Numbered from the stretch's first letter, positions 45,353 through 57,229 are shown. The stretch: 64,000 bases of DNA from Saccharum officinarum (GCA_020631735.1 CM036191.1:38299335-38363334), one strand, 5' to 3'. Notes: generated by a model not told the origin, from the sequence alone. Translations and numbers: made by a program.

Positions 45353-46630
45353 AAAACACAAGTGACATTCTGAAGTGTCCACAGCCATTGGTAGGCTAGT
45401 AGGCGGGATGGAAAGCAAGATGCAAGAAAGTCGGTTTGGTCCACATTGTCTGCGTTGGGAGTCCGTGGGAGGTTCCGTGCATTCCCTGTAAACTTCCTCT
45501 CATCTCCAAGCCGACTGCATTACTGTTAAATGTTGTTTTCTATATATTTATTACTCTCCTCTCGCCCAAGCCGACTGCATTACTGTTAAGTCCACGGCAC
45601 TTCAGATGGAGGTCCCAGGACTCCACCGGACCTCCCCGTGGGCCCTCCTTGTCCCTATGGGACCTCCCCTCCGGTTCACTCTCTGTAAGTCTTGTGCACT
45701 CTCAGCTCAGATGCCTTTAAGCGTCGTCGGACTTCATATGGAGGTCTCAGGGACGTCAGCGGGGGGCCTGCCTACTTCCTTCTTTGCAACATATAGGGAC
45801 GAGAGTGAAATACATGGTTTTAAACTTTTTCTGTATTCTCATCTAGTCTATGAACTCTCAGCTGATTGGTTGTCTGAGATCTTTAACTTTTCAAGTGGAT
45901 CATTCGAAATTTACACTTTGAATGAACCCCATGAAAAAGTTCAAAGACGACCTAGATGATCCTTTGAGAGTCTACGGACGACACAGATAAGGAATATGGT
46001 GAAATTTCAGAGACAGCCGGTTCATTTCACTCTATAGACAATAAATATTTGCCATACCCTCTCTGACTATTCCACTCTATCTTGCTCTACGTTACAGGAG
46101 ATCTACCTTTCTATGACATTTTCAAAATCACCATGGACCTATTTAAGATGTTTTACAAGAGATGATGTAGGTTTATAATGAAACCCTGTTGACGTCAACC
46201 GTCATAAACAGCCAATCCAAAAACATCGAAAAAGAAAAAGAAATGCTTCCACATCATCCGTACTACAAAGCATGGTCCATCTGTAACAACCAATATAAAA
46301 TGGTCATTAAGCGACAAAACGTATGGTGGCGTAATATATATAGTCATAGCATGTTCTATTGTCAAAAATTGTCACACTCCGACTTTTTTTTGTTTCTATC
46401 AGCTGTGAATAATTAATAATATAATAGAGTAATGGTTTTCACATTTTCAAGTTTTATAATCAGGTTTGATGCATACATCTATCATACTCCAAAATATTTG
46501 ATTTTTCGTATGAAAAGAAGACAAATAATTTCTAATTTTCAATTATTTATTTTTTCAGCAAAATTTCATGCGTCGAAGGTTGATGAGGATTTGAGGCATG
46601 AGTTACACTGGACGTATAGTGTACCTCAGG
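45353..46630. other. Unassigned, with short duplications
   Basis: AAGCCGACTGCATTACTGTT occurs twice, 60 bp apart (about 45509 and 45569). Phrases of the GGAGGTCCCAGGACTCCACC type occur near 45605 and 45739 and again at 57.58, 58.18 and 58.83 kb. No protein family is recognised in frames of up to 117 codons. Confidence 0.4.
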
Positions 46631-46720
46631 GAGACTCTTTTTTTTTTTGGAACTCATACATGTATACACTCACACCCTACGCATAGGAGCACCTCTCAAG
46701 GACTTAGACTGAGCCGACCG
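46631..46720 (-). mobile_element. Retroposon tail, minus strand
   Basis: The minus strand reads AGGTGCTCCTATGCGTAGGG, then GTGTGAGTGTATAC and an A run (plus-strand T run at about 46638). It is the inverted counterpart of the tail at 45151-45352. Confidence 0.4.
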
Positions 46721-46989
46721 ATCTTAAGATTGATGAATTCATTACACAACAATATTGTTAAATCCTAAAATAAATTCAGAAAAATACAAGCACAGCATCA
46801 AGTCAAGAACTTAGTTTGTAGGAAGCCTAATTTAACTGTTGTTCCCACCTTAGTCACAGGGAGCAAGCACACCTCGGAGCAGCCGCACCATGAGAATAAA
46901 TATGGATGTATTTATGTAGATGAAAATTTTTCTCCTGCCTCCAAATTTATGATTTTGTATATAACTTCCTTAAGAAAAAATTAGATGTT

Positions 46990-47275
46990 TTAGAATAGAA
47001 CTATACCTATTACTACTACTGTAAACTTTTCTGAGGCGAGCGAAATCGATTTACTGAAGCGAGCATCACAACCGCCTCGGGCCAAAGGTCACGGTAAATC
47101 AATTTTTACCGAGGCGGTTAAATGCCCGCCTCAGTAAATCAAATAATAAAAACAAAAAAAGAAAAAACCGTGGATAGGCCCACAGAGCGCATCCACATGC
47201 CCACCGCCGATGCTGCCATCGTTCGCCGGATCTGGCCTCCCTGTCGTCGGATCTGCGCCCGTGCCGCTGGCTCGC
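46990..47275. mobile_element. CACTA-like fragment with GAGGCGG subterminal repeats
   Basis: Contains ACCGAGGCGGTTAAATGCCC and inverted GCCCGCCTCAGTAAATC, the same class of subterminal repeat as the complete CACTA element at 51432-52463. A weak TIR-like CTACTACTGTAAA lies at about 47014. No right end is found, so it is truncated. Confidence 0.45.
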
Positions 47276-47413
47276 TTTGATAATGCTATGACACATGCGT
47301 CCGTCGTGTGACCCGTGTACGGACATGGCTTCCATACCTACATAGGACCAGGCTCCATCTCTTAAACAAAAAAATCCCCACTTCTATCGGCTCATCCAAA
47401 GCGACCGGCCGTC

Positions 47414-48999
47414 TGAAGCATCTAGGCCCCAAGGTTTGGTTTCGGCAATTTGATGACAACGCTTTATTACCATGACTAACGTGTGTTTTGCAGAAACTAT
47501 GGTAAGTTAGGTCATGGAGGTTTAACTGCTTGGGCACCATGGTATTCATGCCCCTTGATGGAAATCGTTTCGGTTTTCAAAAGAGTGACGTCAAGATTAA
47601 GGACGGTTAGTTCCGGATGTCGAAGTTGAGATACATTTGGAATACCGGTAGGATCTTCGTTTTTCTCTTTTGGCCGTACTATAGGGGGGCATGAGCGGGT
47701 AGCTTGACCTAGGCGAGTCCTATGTTTAGGTGTGGTGCACACTTGTTAAACTTAGCGCTAGGCAGCTCTAGAATAGCTCAAAGTTCAGTTGGAAGCAACT
47801 TGGTTCAAGTTATAACGCGTTTCGGAGAGTTTCGGGTCGTTTTCCCTTGATCGGACGCGGTCCTCGGCATGACCGGACGCGTCCAGTCAGTACAGTTCCG
47901 CAGCTAGGTTTCGCTCTGACGACCGGACGCGGTCCTCGCGAGGACGGACGCGTGGTTCAGAAGTCGACACGTGTCACTTGAGGAAAACACCGATCGGACG
48001 CGACCTGGGTGTGATCGGCGCGTCCGGTCACAGTCCAGTAAGGTCCAGAGAAGACCGGACGCGTCCGGTCATCAGCGATCGGACGCGGTCGCGCGTCCGA
48101 TGAGAGTACAGTATTCCCTGCACGATCGGACGCGTCCGGTCACTCCTGACCGGCGCGTCCGGTCACTCAGCTGTTTTTCGGATTTCGACCGTTACGAGCG
48201 ACCGGCGCGTCCGGTCAGTTCGACCGCGCGTCCGGTCAGCCTGTGTTTTGCTGAGTCAGCGGATAACGGTTCGATTTGTCTGTGGGGTGTATAAATACAT
48301 CCCCACCACCTCTTTTAGAGGTCTCTTGCTCATTTGATCAGTTGAAAACACCTTTGGAGTACAAGGGAGTGCAAGAGCACTAATGAGGATAGAGATTTGA
48401 GAATCAAAGCTGAGAGCTCCTCACTAGCAATTAGAGAGAGTAGCAAGTGTGCATCCACCTTCTCATTTGGGCTCGTAGTGTTCAAGTAGAGTTCTAGCTT
48501 GTTACTCTTGGTGATCGCCATCACCTAGACGGCGTGGTGGTGATTGGGAGTTCGGTGATCATCCGGCGGAGCTTGTGGATGACCCAACTCATCTTGTGAG
48601 CGGTTTTGGTGATTCGCGCGACGGAGTGTCGAAGAATCAACCCGTAGAGAGCACTTGATCCTTGCGCGGATCAAGGGGAGCTACACCCTTGCGCGGGTGC
48701 TCCAACGAGGACTAGTGGGGAGTGGCGACTCTCGATACCTGGGCAAAACATCGCCGTGTTCCTTGCCCCTTTACATTCAAGCATTTACTTTCTCGTATTT
48801 ACCTTCATTACTTGATTTACATTCCTAGATATGCCATGCTAGACTAGGATTGGAAACTAGGGTGCAAAACTTTGTATCGGTAGACTCTCTAGGAACACAA
48901 GTAGACACTAGGGGTGAATTCCGGCTTGAAGGATTTAATTCTTGCATTTAATTTTTAAAAAGCCCAATTCACCCCCTCTTGGGCATCTTGATCCTTTCA
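47414..48999 (+). mobile_element. 5' LTR of a SIRE/Maximus-type copia element (1586 bp)
   Basis: It begins TGAAGCATCTAGGCCCCAAGG and ends GGGCATCTTGATCCTTTCA, immediately before a primer site. Bases 47846-48240 carry about eleven copies of GACCGGACGCGTCCGGTCA or variants. GTATAAATACATCCCC at about 48288 is a good TATA box. The 3' end of the element is beyond the N gap. Confidence 0.85.
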
Positions 49000-49001
49000 A
49001 T

Positions 49002-49012
49002 TGGTATCAGAG
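49002..49012 (+). other. Primer binding site, tRNA-iMet type
   Basis: TGGTATCAGAG two bases after the LTR end CTTTCA. Confidence 0.85.
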
Positions 49013-49050
49013 TAGTGTTGCTCTATTTTAGGCTTTACCGCCTAGAGCAA

Positions 49051-50005
49051 GATGTCTAATGGGGAGGACCACCTCCCACTTTTGAGGGAGACGATTTTTC
49101 CATATTGGAAAATTCGTATGGAGGCGTACCTCGAAGCATAGATGTTGGGTGCCTTAGAGCCGCAACCGAAGGGCTTCCCCCCATAAGGGATCCCACTAAC
49201 CCAAGTGGTGACGAGGAGAAGTACGACCGGTGGAATGCAAAGGCCAAAAATGCACTCTACCGGGGATTAGGCAAAGATATCTTCAATCGTGTTCGTAATG
49301 CAAAGAACGCTCATGAATTGTGGGAAAATCTTTGTGCTCTCCATGAGGGAACTAAGAGTGAGCGTGAGAACGCTATCACATAGCTTTAAAGAAAATTAAT
49401 TCTTTTGAGATGCTTCCCAAAGAAAGTGCTAATGACATGTACACTCGCTTGAATGTTCTTGTAGGACCTTAATGCTCTTGGGCTCACCAAAATGAGTCAA
49501 TCGGATGTTGCAAGGAAGATCTTGAGTGTGCTTCCCGTTGAGAAGTATGGTCACATTGTCACCGTGCTTCACCAAAGTGATCTTTCCACCGCAACACCGA
49601 CTCAAGTATTAGGGAAAGTCAATGCACATGAGATGTACATGCATATCACTCCGGAAGAAGGCCCATCATCTTCCAAGAAGAAGGACTTGGCCTTCAAAGC
49701 TACTCATGACAAGAAGAAGAAGAAGGGCCAAGCCATGATGGTGCAAGAAAGCTCAAGTGAAGTGATGTTGATGATGAATCACTTGCAATCATGGTGAGAA
49801 AGACCACCAAGATGCTAAAAGAAGCTCAACAAGAGTGCATCAAGTTCGATGGCAAGAAAAGAAATTCTTCACAAGTAGCAAAGAAAGCCAATCTCGGGAT
49901 GGATTGCTACAATTGTGGTGAATTTCACCTAGCTCATCAATGCCCTAGACCACCAAAAAGACAAGTACAAGAACAAGGGCAAGAAAAATGAGTTCCATAA
50001 GAAGA
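49051..50005 (+). pseudogene. SIRE-type copia gag, broken, cut by gap
   Basis: The start ATGTCTAATGGGGAGGAC is typical of this clade. Frames are split at about 49085, 49110, 49383 and 49797. Recognisable blocks are DVGCLRAATEGLPPI, KYDRWNAKAKNALYRGL, HELWENLCALHEGTKSE and ARKILSVLPVEKYGHIVT. A zinc knuckle CYNCGEFHLAHQC follows near 49905. It is one residue short of the C-X2-C-X4-H-X4-C spacing, because a glycine codon before the first histidine is missing. Pol would lie in the N gap or beyond. Confidence 0.8.
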
Positions 50006-50105
50006 NNNNNNNNNNNNNNNNNNNNNNNNNNNNNNNNNNNNNNNNNNNNNNNNNNNNNNNNNNNNNNNNNNNNNNNNNNNNNNNNNNNNNNNNNNNNNNN
50101 NNNNN
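50006..50105. other. Assembly gap, 100 N
   Basis: Exactly 100 N. The left side is copia gag; the right side starts in the middle of a repeat also present at 44238. Confidence 0.99.
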
Positions 50106-50471
50106 CACCAAAGAGGGCACATAGGGCTATCTAGAGAAGCCAAAACATGATATCACTACTTAATTCAATTTCACAGAATAAATCATGAACTTGGTGTTGT
50201 CGACTGTTATTGGACTTGAAAAATCTTCAAAGTCTTGCCCGATTTAGCTCGCAAGTTCCATTTCCAAGCTGTTAAACATACTAGTTAACCATACTATTTT
50301 TCTATGACAAAAGTTGCATTCCCACCCACAAGGTTTGTACTACAATTTTATTAATGTGCCATATATATGTTCTATAACATTTTTATTCATGAAAATTTGG
50401 TTTCCAACCTTACGCACATTTGAATTTTTAGCTAGACCAATTCTATTAGAAATAGGGACTTGCTAAAATTT
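50106..50471. repeat. 366-bp repeat, copy 2 (partner at 44238), next to gap
   Basis: Same orientation as 44238-44604. After 50471 the sequence jumps to GATTTGTGTTG, which is found at about 44765 in the other copy, so copy 2 has lost about 160 bp there. The junction falls in a shared AAAAT..TGATTTG context. Confidence 0.9.
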
Positions 50472-50616
50472 GATTTGTGTTGGCCTCTCCCCGTGCGCGT
50501 GCTGCTGCACAGCAGCGTTGCCAGTGCCCTATGGCCGCCGAGCCGGGCCTAGCACAGCCCGTGGTGGGCCCCGCACCGCCGCCAGGTCCACTACCGTAGT
50601 CGCAAAAGCTAACTAA

Positions 50617-50859
50617 GAGCCTATTTAGTTCAAAAAAGTGAACCTAAAAAGTACTACAGTACATGTCACATCAAATCTTGCGGCACATGCATGGAGTACT
50701 AAATGTAGATGAAAGAAAAAACTAATTACACAGTTTAGTTGTAAATCACGAGACAAATCTTTTGAGTCTAATTAGTCCATAATTGGACACAAATTGCCAA
50801 ATAAAACGAAAAGTGCTACAGTAACCTAACCCAAACTTTTTCACCAACTAAACAAGCCC
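50617..50859. mobile_element. Tourist-like MITE (PIF/Harbinger), 243 bp
   Basis: Inverted ends GAGCCTATTTAGTT and GGGCTTGTTTAGTT with a perfect TAA duplication (50614-50616 and 50860-50862). The body is homologous to the MITE at 21927. Confidence 0.9.
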
Positions 50860-51015
50860 TAACTTGCAGAAAGAAATATTGTACATATTTTTTAAATATA
50901 TTTCTAGAAGATTAAAATAAATTATATATTTAATCTTGTGTAGTTCTCTTGACGAGAGCAACGATAACTAGTAAACATACCCATACATTACAACGGAATT
51001 ATATATTATGTCATA

Positions 51016-52914
51016 CTCCCTCATCCACAAAACGCAATATCGTTTTTGGTTAAACTTTAAGGGGCTTAAACATTTGTATCTTTGTTTTCAAACGAAACGG
51101 TGATTTTGCCCTCGTTTTTTTAACTTTGTGACTTTACCCCAGGGATTTTCAAATGAAGGGAAACTTTATCCCTACTATGTGAGTTCATCTAACGATGTTA
51201 ACTTTCGGATAAAAGGACAACTTTGCATATATGTTTTTATCCCTGTTTTATTTTGTCTTTGTATTTTCATCTTAGTGTTAGTTTTGTAAATATCGTCATC
51301 TTCTTCCTTGTTCTCGTCACGTGTCCTCTGTGGATTTCTATTTACAGGAAAAGAAAGAGAGCAGAGCGGAGAGGAAGGGGCTCGACCTACAGGGTGCACA
51401 TGGAGGGGCGAGGCTTGGTGTAGCCGACAACCACTACCACACAAAATCTTTTGCACAACATTTCGAAATGGGGCTCCGAGGCAGTTGGCCTGATTGCCCG
51501 CCTCAGTTATTCGGGGCAGGCCAACCAGGTTAGCAACCGCCTCGGTTAAGACTTTAACATAACCGCCACGGTTAATTATAATTAACCGAGGTGGGCTTTA
51601 TAACGTAACTGCCTCGGTTAATACATTAACCGAGACGGTCACATTCTAAGGCCCAGACAGCCCATCTAGGCCCGGTAATGGGTTCCTCATATATATACCG
51701 CGAGGACAAACCCTAACTTCCCTCTCCTCCCTCTCCCGCAGTCACCCCGGATGCCTCCCTCTCCCTCACGCCACCGATAGCGGCGCGAAGCGCCCTCGAC
51801 GCCTCTCCTTCTCATTGCCCCCGACGTCTCCACTCTCTCACTCTCTCTCCCTCCCTCCACACACACTCTCTCTCCCTCATCCTCCTCCTCCTCCTCCGGC
51901 ATGGCCGCGCGGCTCCCTCCTCCGGCTGCGGCACCCCTCCTCTCCTCCGGCGCTGCAGCCCTCTCCCCTCCCTCTCTTCCTCAGGTGGCGCGCGCGGGAA
52001 GGCCGGATCCGGTGGCGAGGAGGCCGGATTCGGGCTCCTCCTCGCCCTCGCCACCAGATCCGAGAGCAGGCGAGGCAGCGGTAGCGCGAGCAACGCGGGC
52101 GGCGCAGGCGAGCGGCAGTGGAGCCCCTCCTCCCCTCCGGTGCGGCTGTCCTCTCCCAAGGTGGCGCTCCTCCTCCTTCTCCTCCCCGCGGTGGCGCTCC
52201 TCCTCCTCGCGGCATGCTTCAACTCCGGCATCAGCTCCCTGGTGGCGGATCCAGCAAGCAATGACGGCGGCGGTGCGTGGATGGGCTCGGCGGGCCTGTG
52301 GATGGGCTTGCTGGGCTTGTTCATGGGCTTTCTTATTTTTTTTGTTTTTTTATTTGATTAACCGAGGTGGGCGGCCAACCGCCTCGGTTAAGGCCACGAT
52401 TAACCGTGATCTTTTGATCGAGGCGGTTGGCTTGCCCGCCTCGGTTAATTTTGTGTAGTAGTGAACGAGTCAGACGGCGCGCTCTGCATGGGGATGGTGG
52501 GCGGCTGGGTGGTGACGCATGCAGCAGCAGGTGCGGTCAAGGCGGCGATAAATGGCTCCTTCATTTCAAAATGACGAGAGCAAAATCACAAAGTTAAAAA
52601 AGTGAGGGTAAAACCATCATTGAAGTCTGTAGTACGGCAGAAACACAAAATTCCCAAACTTTAAATCGTTTGACTTATAAAAAAACGATAATTGTATTCT
52701 TTTGTCCAATCTCTATTTTTCTTATTTGCTATTTGGATATGATTCATATTCAGCTTACTATATAATTAGTATCATTAGATGAATCATTGAATATATTTTT
52801 ATAATAAACTTACTTAAAAATATAAATGTTGCTAATATTTTTTACAAACCTAGTGAAAGTTGGTAAAGTTGACTAGCATGCATCCGTGACAACACTATTT
52901 TAGGACAGAGGGAG
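51016..52914. mobile_element. Foldback/Stowaway-like element carrying a nested CACTA
   Basis: Outer ends are TA-CTCCCTCATCC and GACAGAGGGAG-TA, similar to Stowaway ends with TA duplication. Inside, 51030-51165 and 52555-52700 are long inverted arms (TTTTTAACTTTGTGA and TTTTCAAATGAAGG on the left, inverted on the right as TTTTTAACTTTGTGAT and TTTTGAAATGAAGG). The CACTA element sits between the arms. Assignment to Stowaway is tentative. Confidence 0.45.
51432..52463. mobile_element. Complete small CACTA transposon, non-autonomous (1032 bp)
   Basis: TIRs CACTACCACACAAAAT and inverted CACTACTACACAAAATT, a perfect 3-bp duplication AAC on both sides, and subterminal GAGGCGG(T/G)TGGC / AACCGAGGTGGGC repeats at both ends. 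The interior 51690-52330 is GC-rich and looks like a plant 5' region (TATATATACC at about 51692, AAACCCTAA at 51708, then CT-rich leader). An open frame from 51901 runs to the right TIR, but it is Ala/Pro/Ser-rich with no domain. No transposase. Confidence 0.88.
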
Positions 52915-52989
52915 TACACGAGACCAAATATCTAACTTATTTTAATCTTCTAGAAACATTTTAAAATGTGCACAGTATTTCTTGCAAGT

Positions 52990-54115
52990 TAGTTAGCTTG
53001 TAGGGAAGACCCAACAAATCATCTCCATAAGAATGTCATTTGGATTAAAATAGTTGATTACAAGTACAAAACCAGTAATCCCAACATCTTCTGTTGTCCT
53101 GATACAGGATCTTCCCCTTTTTGGAAAGGGGTGCTCTGGGCTGCTCAAGCAGCTCATTTGGGTGTTAAATGGGTGGTAGGCAATGGTGCAAAGGTGAGGT
53201 TCTGGGAGGATAAATGGGTAGGAAATACAAAACTTGACCATAATGTTTTGGCCCTTATATGTAATTAATGAGCAGCATGGTAAGACTTTGAGTCAGGTCT
53301 GGGATGGTCAAGAGCTTATGCTCACGTTTAGAAGAAATGTATCTGAATCACTTATGAGATTATGGTGGGATCTGTGTAGTGTAGCTGAGGGTACCTCTCT
53401 CTCTGAAGAGGAGGACCAGATTATGTGGAGTTACTCTTCTAATGGTACCTATTCTGTACAGTCACTTTATGCAGTGATTAACTGTAGTGGGGTTTTCCCT
53501 GTTTATGTGCATTCAGTTTGGAAATTGGTGATACCCTCTAGGGTCCAATTCTTCTTATGGTTACTTTCTCACAACAGATTACTCACTAGAGACAACTTAT
53601 CAAAAAGGAGAAATGTTAGTGATTTAACTTGTCTGTTTTGCGCTGAAACTGAATCCATTTCCCACCTTTTCTTTGAATGTTGTGTAGCTGAGAATATCTG
53701 GAAACTGATTTCTGAGATTTTGGATATGGATGTAGGAAAGGATTATGAATCGGTGGCCAAGTTCTGGATTTCTACCAAAAAGCACTTGATTGCTAATATA
53801 ATGACTTATGCTGTTTTGTGGTCTCTCTAGAATTTAAGGAATGAAATATGTTTCCAGGGAGTTTGTTGGTTAGGTTTGAAGATGGTGCTCAGCTGAATCA
53901 CAAGAATGCTAAGAAGGTGGCTGCCAAGCTGGAAATTGGTGGACTGCTGGAAGAAGCTATCAGCAAGTTGGTGGAGCTGTCAAGACAACCGGCCCGGATC
54001 GAGTGGAAGGAGGAAATAACGAGATCATCATCACAGTCGGGTCTATTGGGTGTTCAGTCCTTAGTCGCCATCGGTGCCAGGAATGAGAATTCTCAGGCGT
54101 TTGAAACTCTGTGAT
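52990..54115 (+). pseudogene. LINE ORF2 C-terminal part with zf-RVT domain, broken
   Basis: The frame from about 52990 shows SPFWKGVLWAAQ and KVRFWEDKWVGN, then a frameshift near 53250. The main frame to 53830 carries DQIMWSYSSNGTYSVQSLY, VWKLVIPSRVQFFLWLL, and LTCLFCAETESISHLFFEC (the C-X2-C...H-X4-C zinc-binding part of zf-RVT). A TAG replaces the expected codon after VLWSL, with NLRNEICFQG continuing in frame. RT proper is missing: it is 5'-truncated as usual for LINEs. The tail to 54115 is degenerate. Separate from the minus-strand LINE at 27.8-37.7 kb. Confidence 0.85.
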
Positions 54116-54206
54116 AAGCACTGAGGGCGAGGAGATCCGTCAAGTAGTCGCCCGCCTGCCTCGCCGCCGTCACTAGGCCCAACCCCGGCAAGGCCGCTGC
54201 CAACCG

Positions 54207-56540
54207 ATGATGGCCATGGCCACCAAACTCACCGCCAAGCCCAAGGACGGAGATGAAGACAGCGTCGCTCAAGACTCCATCCCCGTCATGCCGGACTCAT
54301 CACTGCCGGAAGCCTCCGCCTCAACGTTCAGCTACAGCTCGATGCCCCCTACTGTGGATCCACTTTCCCCCAGTGGCATCCACCAATTGGAGATTGGTTC
54401 AGGCAAACAATTGGTGCTCGATTCCGATGATGAGGATGTGGATGAGGTCCCGTTGGTGGACTCGCCACCGCCGCTTCCTCGTCCTGGTGGATCCTGGCCA
54501 CATTCATCGTCACCGCCTCTCTACGCGCCACTGGAGCAGTCACCTTCCAGCTGTTGTACGGCTGATCTACACAACTCCATGGACACTCCGCCGCCGCCGC
54601 CGCTCAGTCAACGTCGGCCATAGCCTGACGATGACCTGGTTGTGCCACCGACGCCTGAGTCAAAGCCGAAGACAAGCCTTACCTACGCCGATATTGTGAA
54701 GCATTCTTCGTTAGGCAAAAAACATCACCAGCAGCCACAGGATCACAAGCTTAAATCAATTATCATAGATCCTGCTCGTCGTGAAGTTCGTCCCCGTCAT
54801 GCAGGTCTTCGAGTTCGCTTCGCAGACATCCCTTCGTGGAGAAAAGTTGAGTATCCACAGGAGGACCTGCACCACTCGCCAACCCTTTCCAGTGGCAAAG
54901 ATGGGAGCACGACTCGTCTCTCTCCCCGCATTTGGAAGATCATTGAAGGCCGCTGCTTCATTTGCCTTGCATGGGGCCACTGGGCTGCGGCTTGCCGGGA
55001 TCCTATCACCTGCTTCCGGTGCTGCCGGTCAGGCCATCGTGAGCGGGATTGTCGTCAGCGTCACCAACATCCCCGTCAATCGGCCATGCCTGGTTGTCCA
55101 CCTTTGCCACAACGTCCTCTATGGGAGGAACAATCATCAGGTCACCAGAATGATTGTCGCACTGAGCGTCTGCACCTAAGGAGCGATGATCCTGCACTTC
55201 GGCATTTCTTTACGGAACATGCTAATTATTTTCAGCACGAAATGAAGAAGATGCTTGATGTAGAGATACAAAACTTGCGGAGTGAATTCTCCCTGCTGCT
55301 CAGTGCATAGCTGCAAAAGTTGCAAGAGTCCAACAAAAAATGGATGAAGCTCGCGGAGAATTTTGTGCTTCAGATACGCCATGACTGAAAAGCTAAAGAC
55401 ATCTTCGACGCTGAATCAAGATTGGTCAGGCGTGAACCAGGCGACGTTAGCTGGTATGCAAGCACATGATGACACGCTTAACCAGTTGCACGACACGTCT
55501 CTCCATCTCAAACTTGCCATGAGTAAAGCTGTGGCCAGTTCACAGAGCCAGGAATCAAGGAGCTGGGGAGTCCAACTTCAGCCCAAGGAGATTACCCCTA
55601 GTGGGTCCCCAGTGGAAGTGGTGACAACATTCAACAAGATTAATTCTTCATCTAACGGTTTAGCAGCACCAGAGGTTACAATCCAAGATGTCGAAGATGC
55701 CCTTCTCCAAATAGAGATTGCTGCAGCTAAGGAACCCCCATTAAATTCTGTGTCGTGTTGCTCTCCTACTCATGCTGCCGGGGGGAATCTGACTCACTTC
55801 TACTCTCCCCAGCCTCAACAAATGTTGAGCCCTCCTGTCCTATTATACAACCTGAGAAGCTGACAGTAGGTTCGTCAGCTCAAATGCTAAGGTTAGAGAC
55901 TGTTGAGTCTACTGCCCCCACAGTAGAGATCGTTGTATCATCTCGTGTGCCAACAAACCATCAGCTCGAGGATGCATTACTGGCAAAGCCGACATTGGAG
56001 GGGATGACAAGGTTTAGGCTGAGAAGGTGTCGTTTTCGCCCGGGCTGCGTGTACACCAGGCGTCCGCGCTGCGAGTCCGAACGCCCCTGTTGTGGCTTTG
56101 GAGCTGCCACTGGTGTCGAGCCTAGCATGGACATTGGAGGACATGGACACACTTCGCCACCTTCGCCGGAGGGTGGTGGCCGGACTGCACGTGAGGTAGC
56201 ACTGGCAAACTTCATCCAGTCAATAACCAAGCCTGTCCAACAACCCCTGCTTCCTCCACAACAACATGGCCTAGTGAAGCCACGGAAGGAAAAGAAGAGG
56301 CTGAGCAAGCCGTCCCGCCGCAGTGCGCGTCTAGCAGCAACTGCTTGGCCGCGTGGTGATGCGCAAAGCAAAGCAAGGCAAGTGCTCGTGAAGCGGCTAG
56401 GTGTCACACAGGAAGAAGACGAAACTATGGAGATGACCTTGTTGCGGTATGTCAACCTCTACAAAGGTCCGCTATCCGACCTTGTCATCAAGGCGCTGGT
56501 AGCACTCGGTGGCCTCGACGAACCAGGCATGTCGGGTTAG
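54207..56540 (+). pseudogene. LINE ORF1-like protein with two CCHC zinc knuckles, nearly continuous
   Basis: Frame from ATGATGGCCATGGCC (54207) to 55310 is interrupted by one in-frame TAG at 54621. Features in order: Pro/Ser-rich acidic N-terminus, SLTYADIVKHSS, and two CCHC knuckles, CFICLAWGHWAAAC and CFRCCRSGHRERDC (about 54954-55050), both with perfect C-X2-C-X4-H-X4-C spacing. The second part is in shifted frames: a helical, Q-rich segment (55363-55863) and a basic C-terminal block with RRSARLAA and KARQVLVKRLGVTQ (to 56540). This matches ORF1 of grass L1-type LINEs, an RNA-binding protein. ORF2 does not follow. Confidence 0.75.
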
Positions 56541-57085
56541 ATTGTCACGTAATGCTTCTTTGCACCGTCTGTGGTGCTCGAGGACTCGCTCATACCATGC
56601 TAGGCCAAGCTGTTATAGAGGGAGCTAAATGACGGCGCAAGGTGAGACTTGGTACATGATCTTGTCGGAGAGATCAGATGGTGGGAGGATGCCAGGGCGT
56701 TTGGCTATTGGTTCACCATGGGAAGCCAGAGCTGTTTTTTGCTGCTTCTGATTAGCTCAGCAATGAGGACGCGTGGTGGGCATCGTTGGTGTGGGTGTTA
56801 CCTTTCTATGTTAGTCGTCAGGGATATATTGTTTGAGTGTTGGGAGTATTTTTTGTGTTTTAATCTGTGCTTTTATGAGGTTTTCAGGCCTGGTTTTCCT
56901 AATAAACTAGGTCGGCTCTTTTCTTCTTAATTGAAAGGCAGAGCTCCTGCCATTACTTTCAAAAGCATTTTGGCTAGACTTAAGTCTGCTCTTTGTTTCT
57001 GGCGTCAGTGCCAAAACTTGTATGAACTCGATTGTTTGTTTTGCTTTTTAAAATACAAAAGCAGGGGTGACCTTTTGTCTAAAAA
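56541..57085 (+). other. LINE-like 3' end joined directly to ORF1
   Basis: Ends with TTCTTAATTGAAAGGCAGAG and CTCCTGCCATT (about 56925-56953), a pattern typical of grass LINE 3' ends, then about 130 bp more with a weak A run (TAAAAAAAGAA, about 57078). No RT or endonuclease lies between ORF1 and this tail. I could not find a target duplication. Confidence 0.5.
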
Positions 57086-57229
57086 AAGAATACCCAACAA
57101 CAGGTTTGGTTATGTACGGGAAGGATGCATCATGAGACACGAAGCTACTAAGTCGAGTACGTATCGCCTGGCCGATTAGAGATGTTTCTTTTTTTTTAAT
57201 ACATGACCTGTTTTGCTTGATCAAGGGGC

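Noticed and set aside
51901..52458. 185-codon plus-strand frame in the CACTA element
   Set aside because: Runs into the terminal repeat, is low-complexity, and overlaps frames on the other strand.
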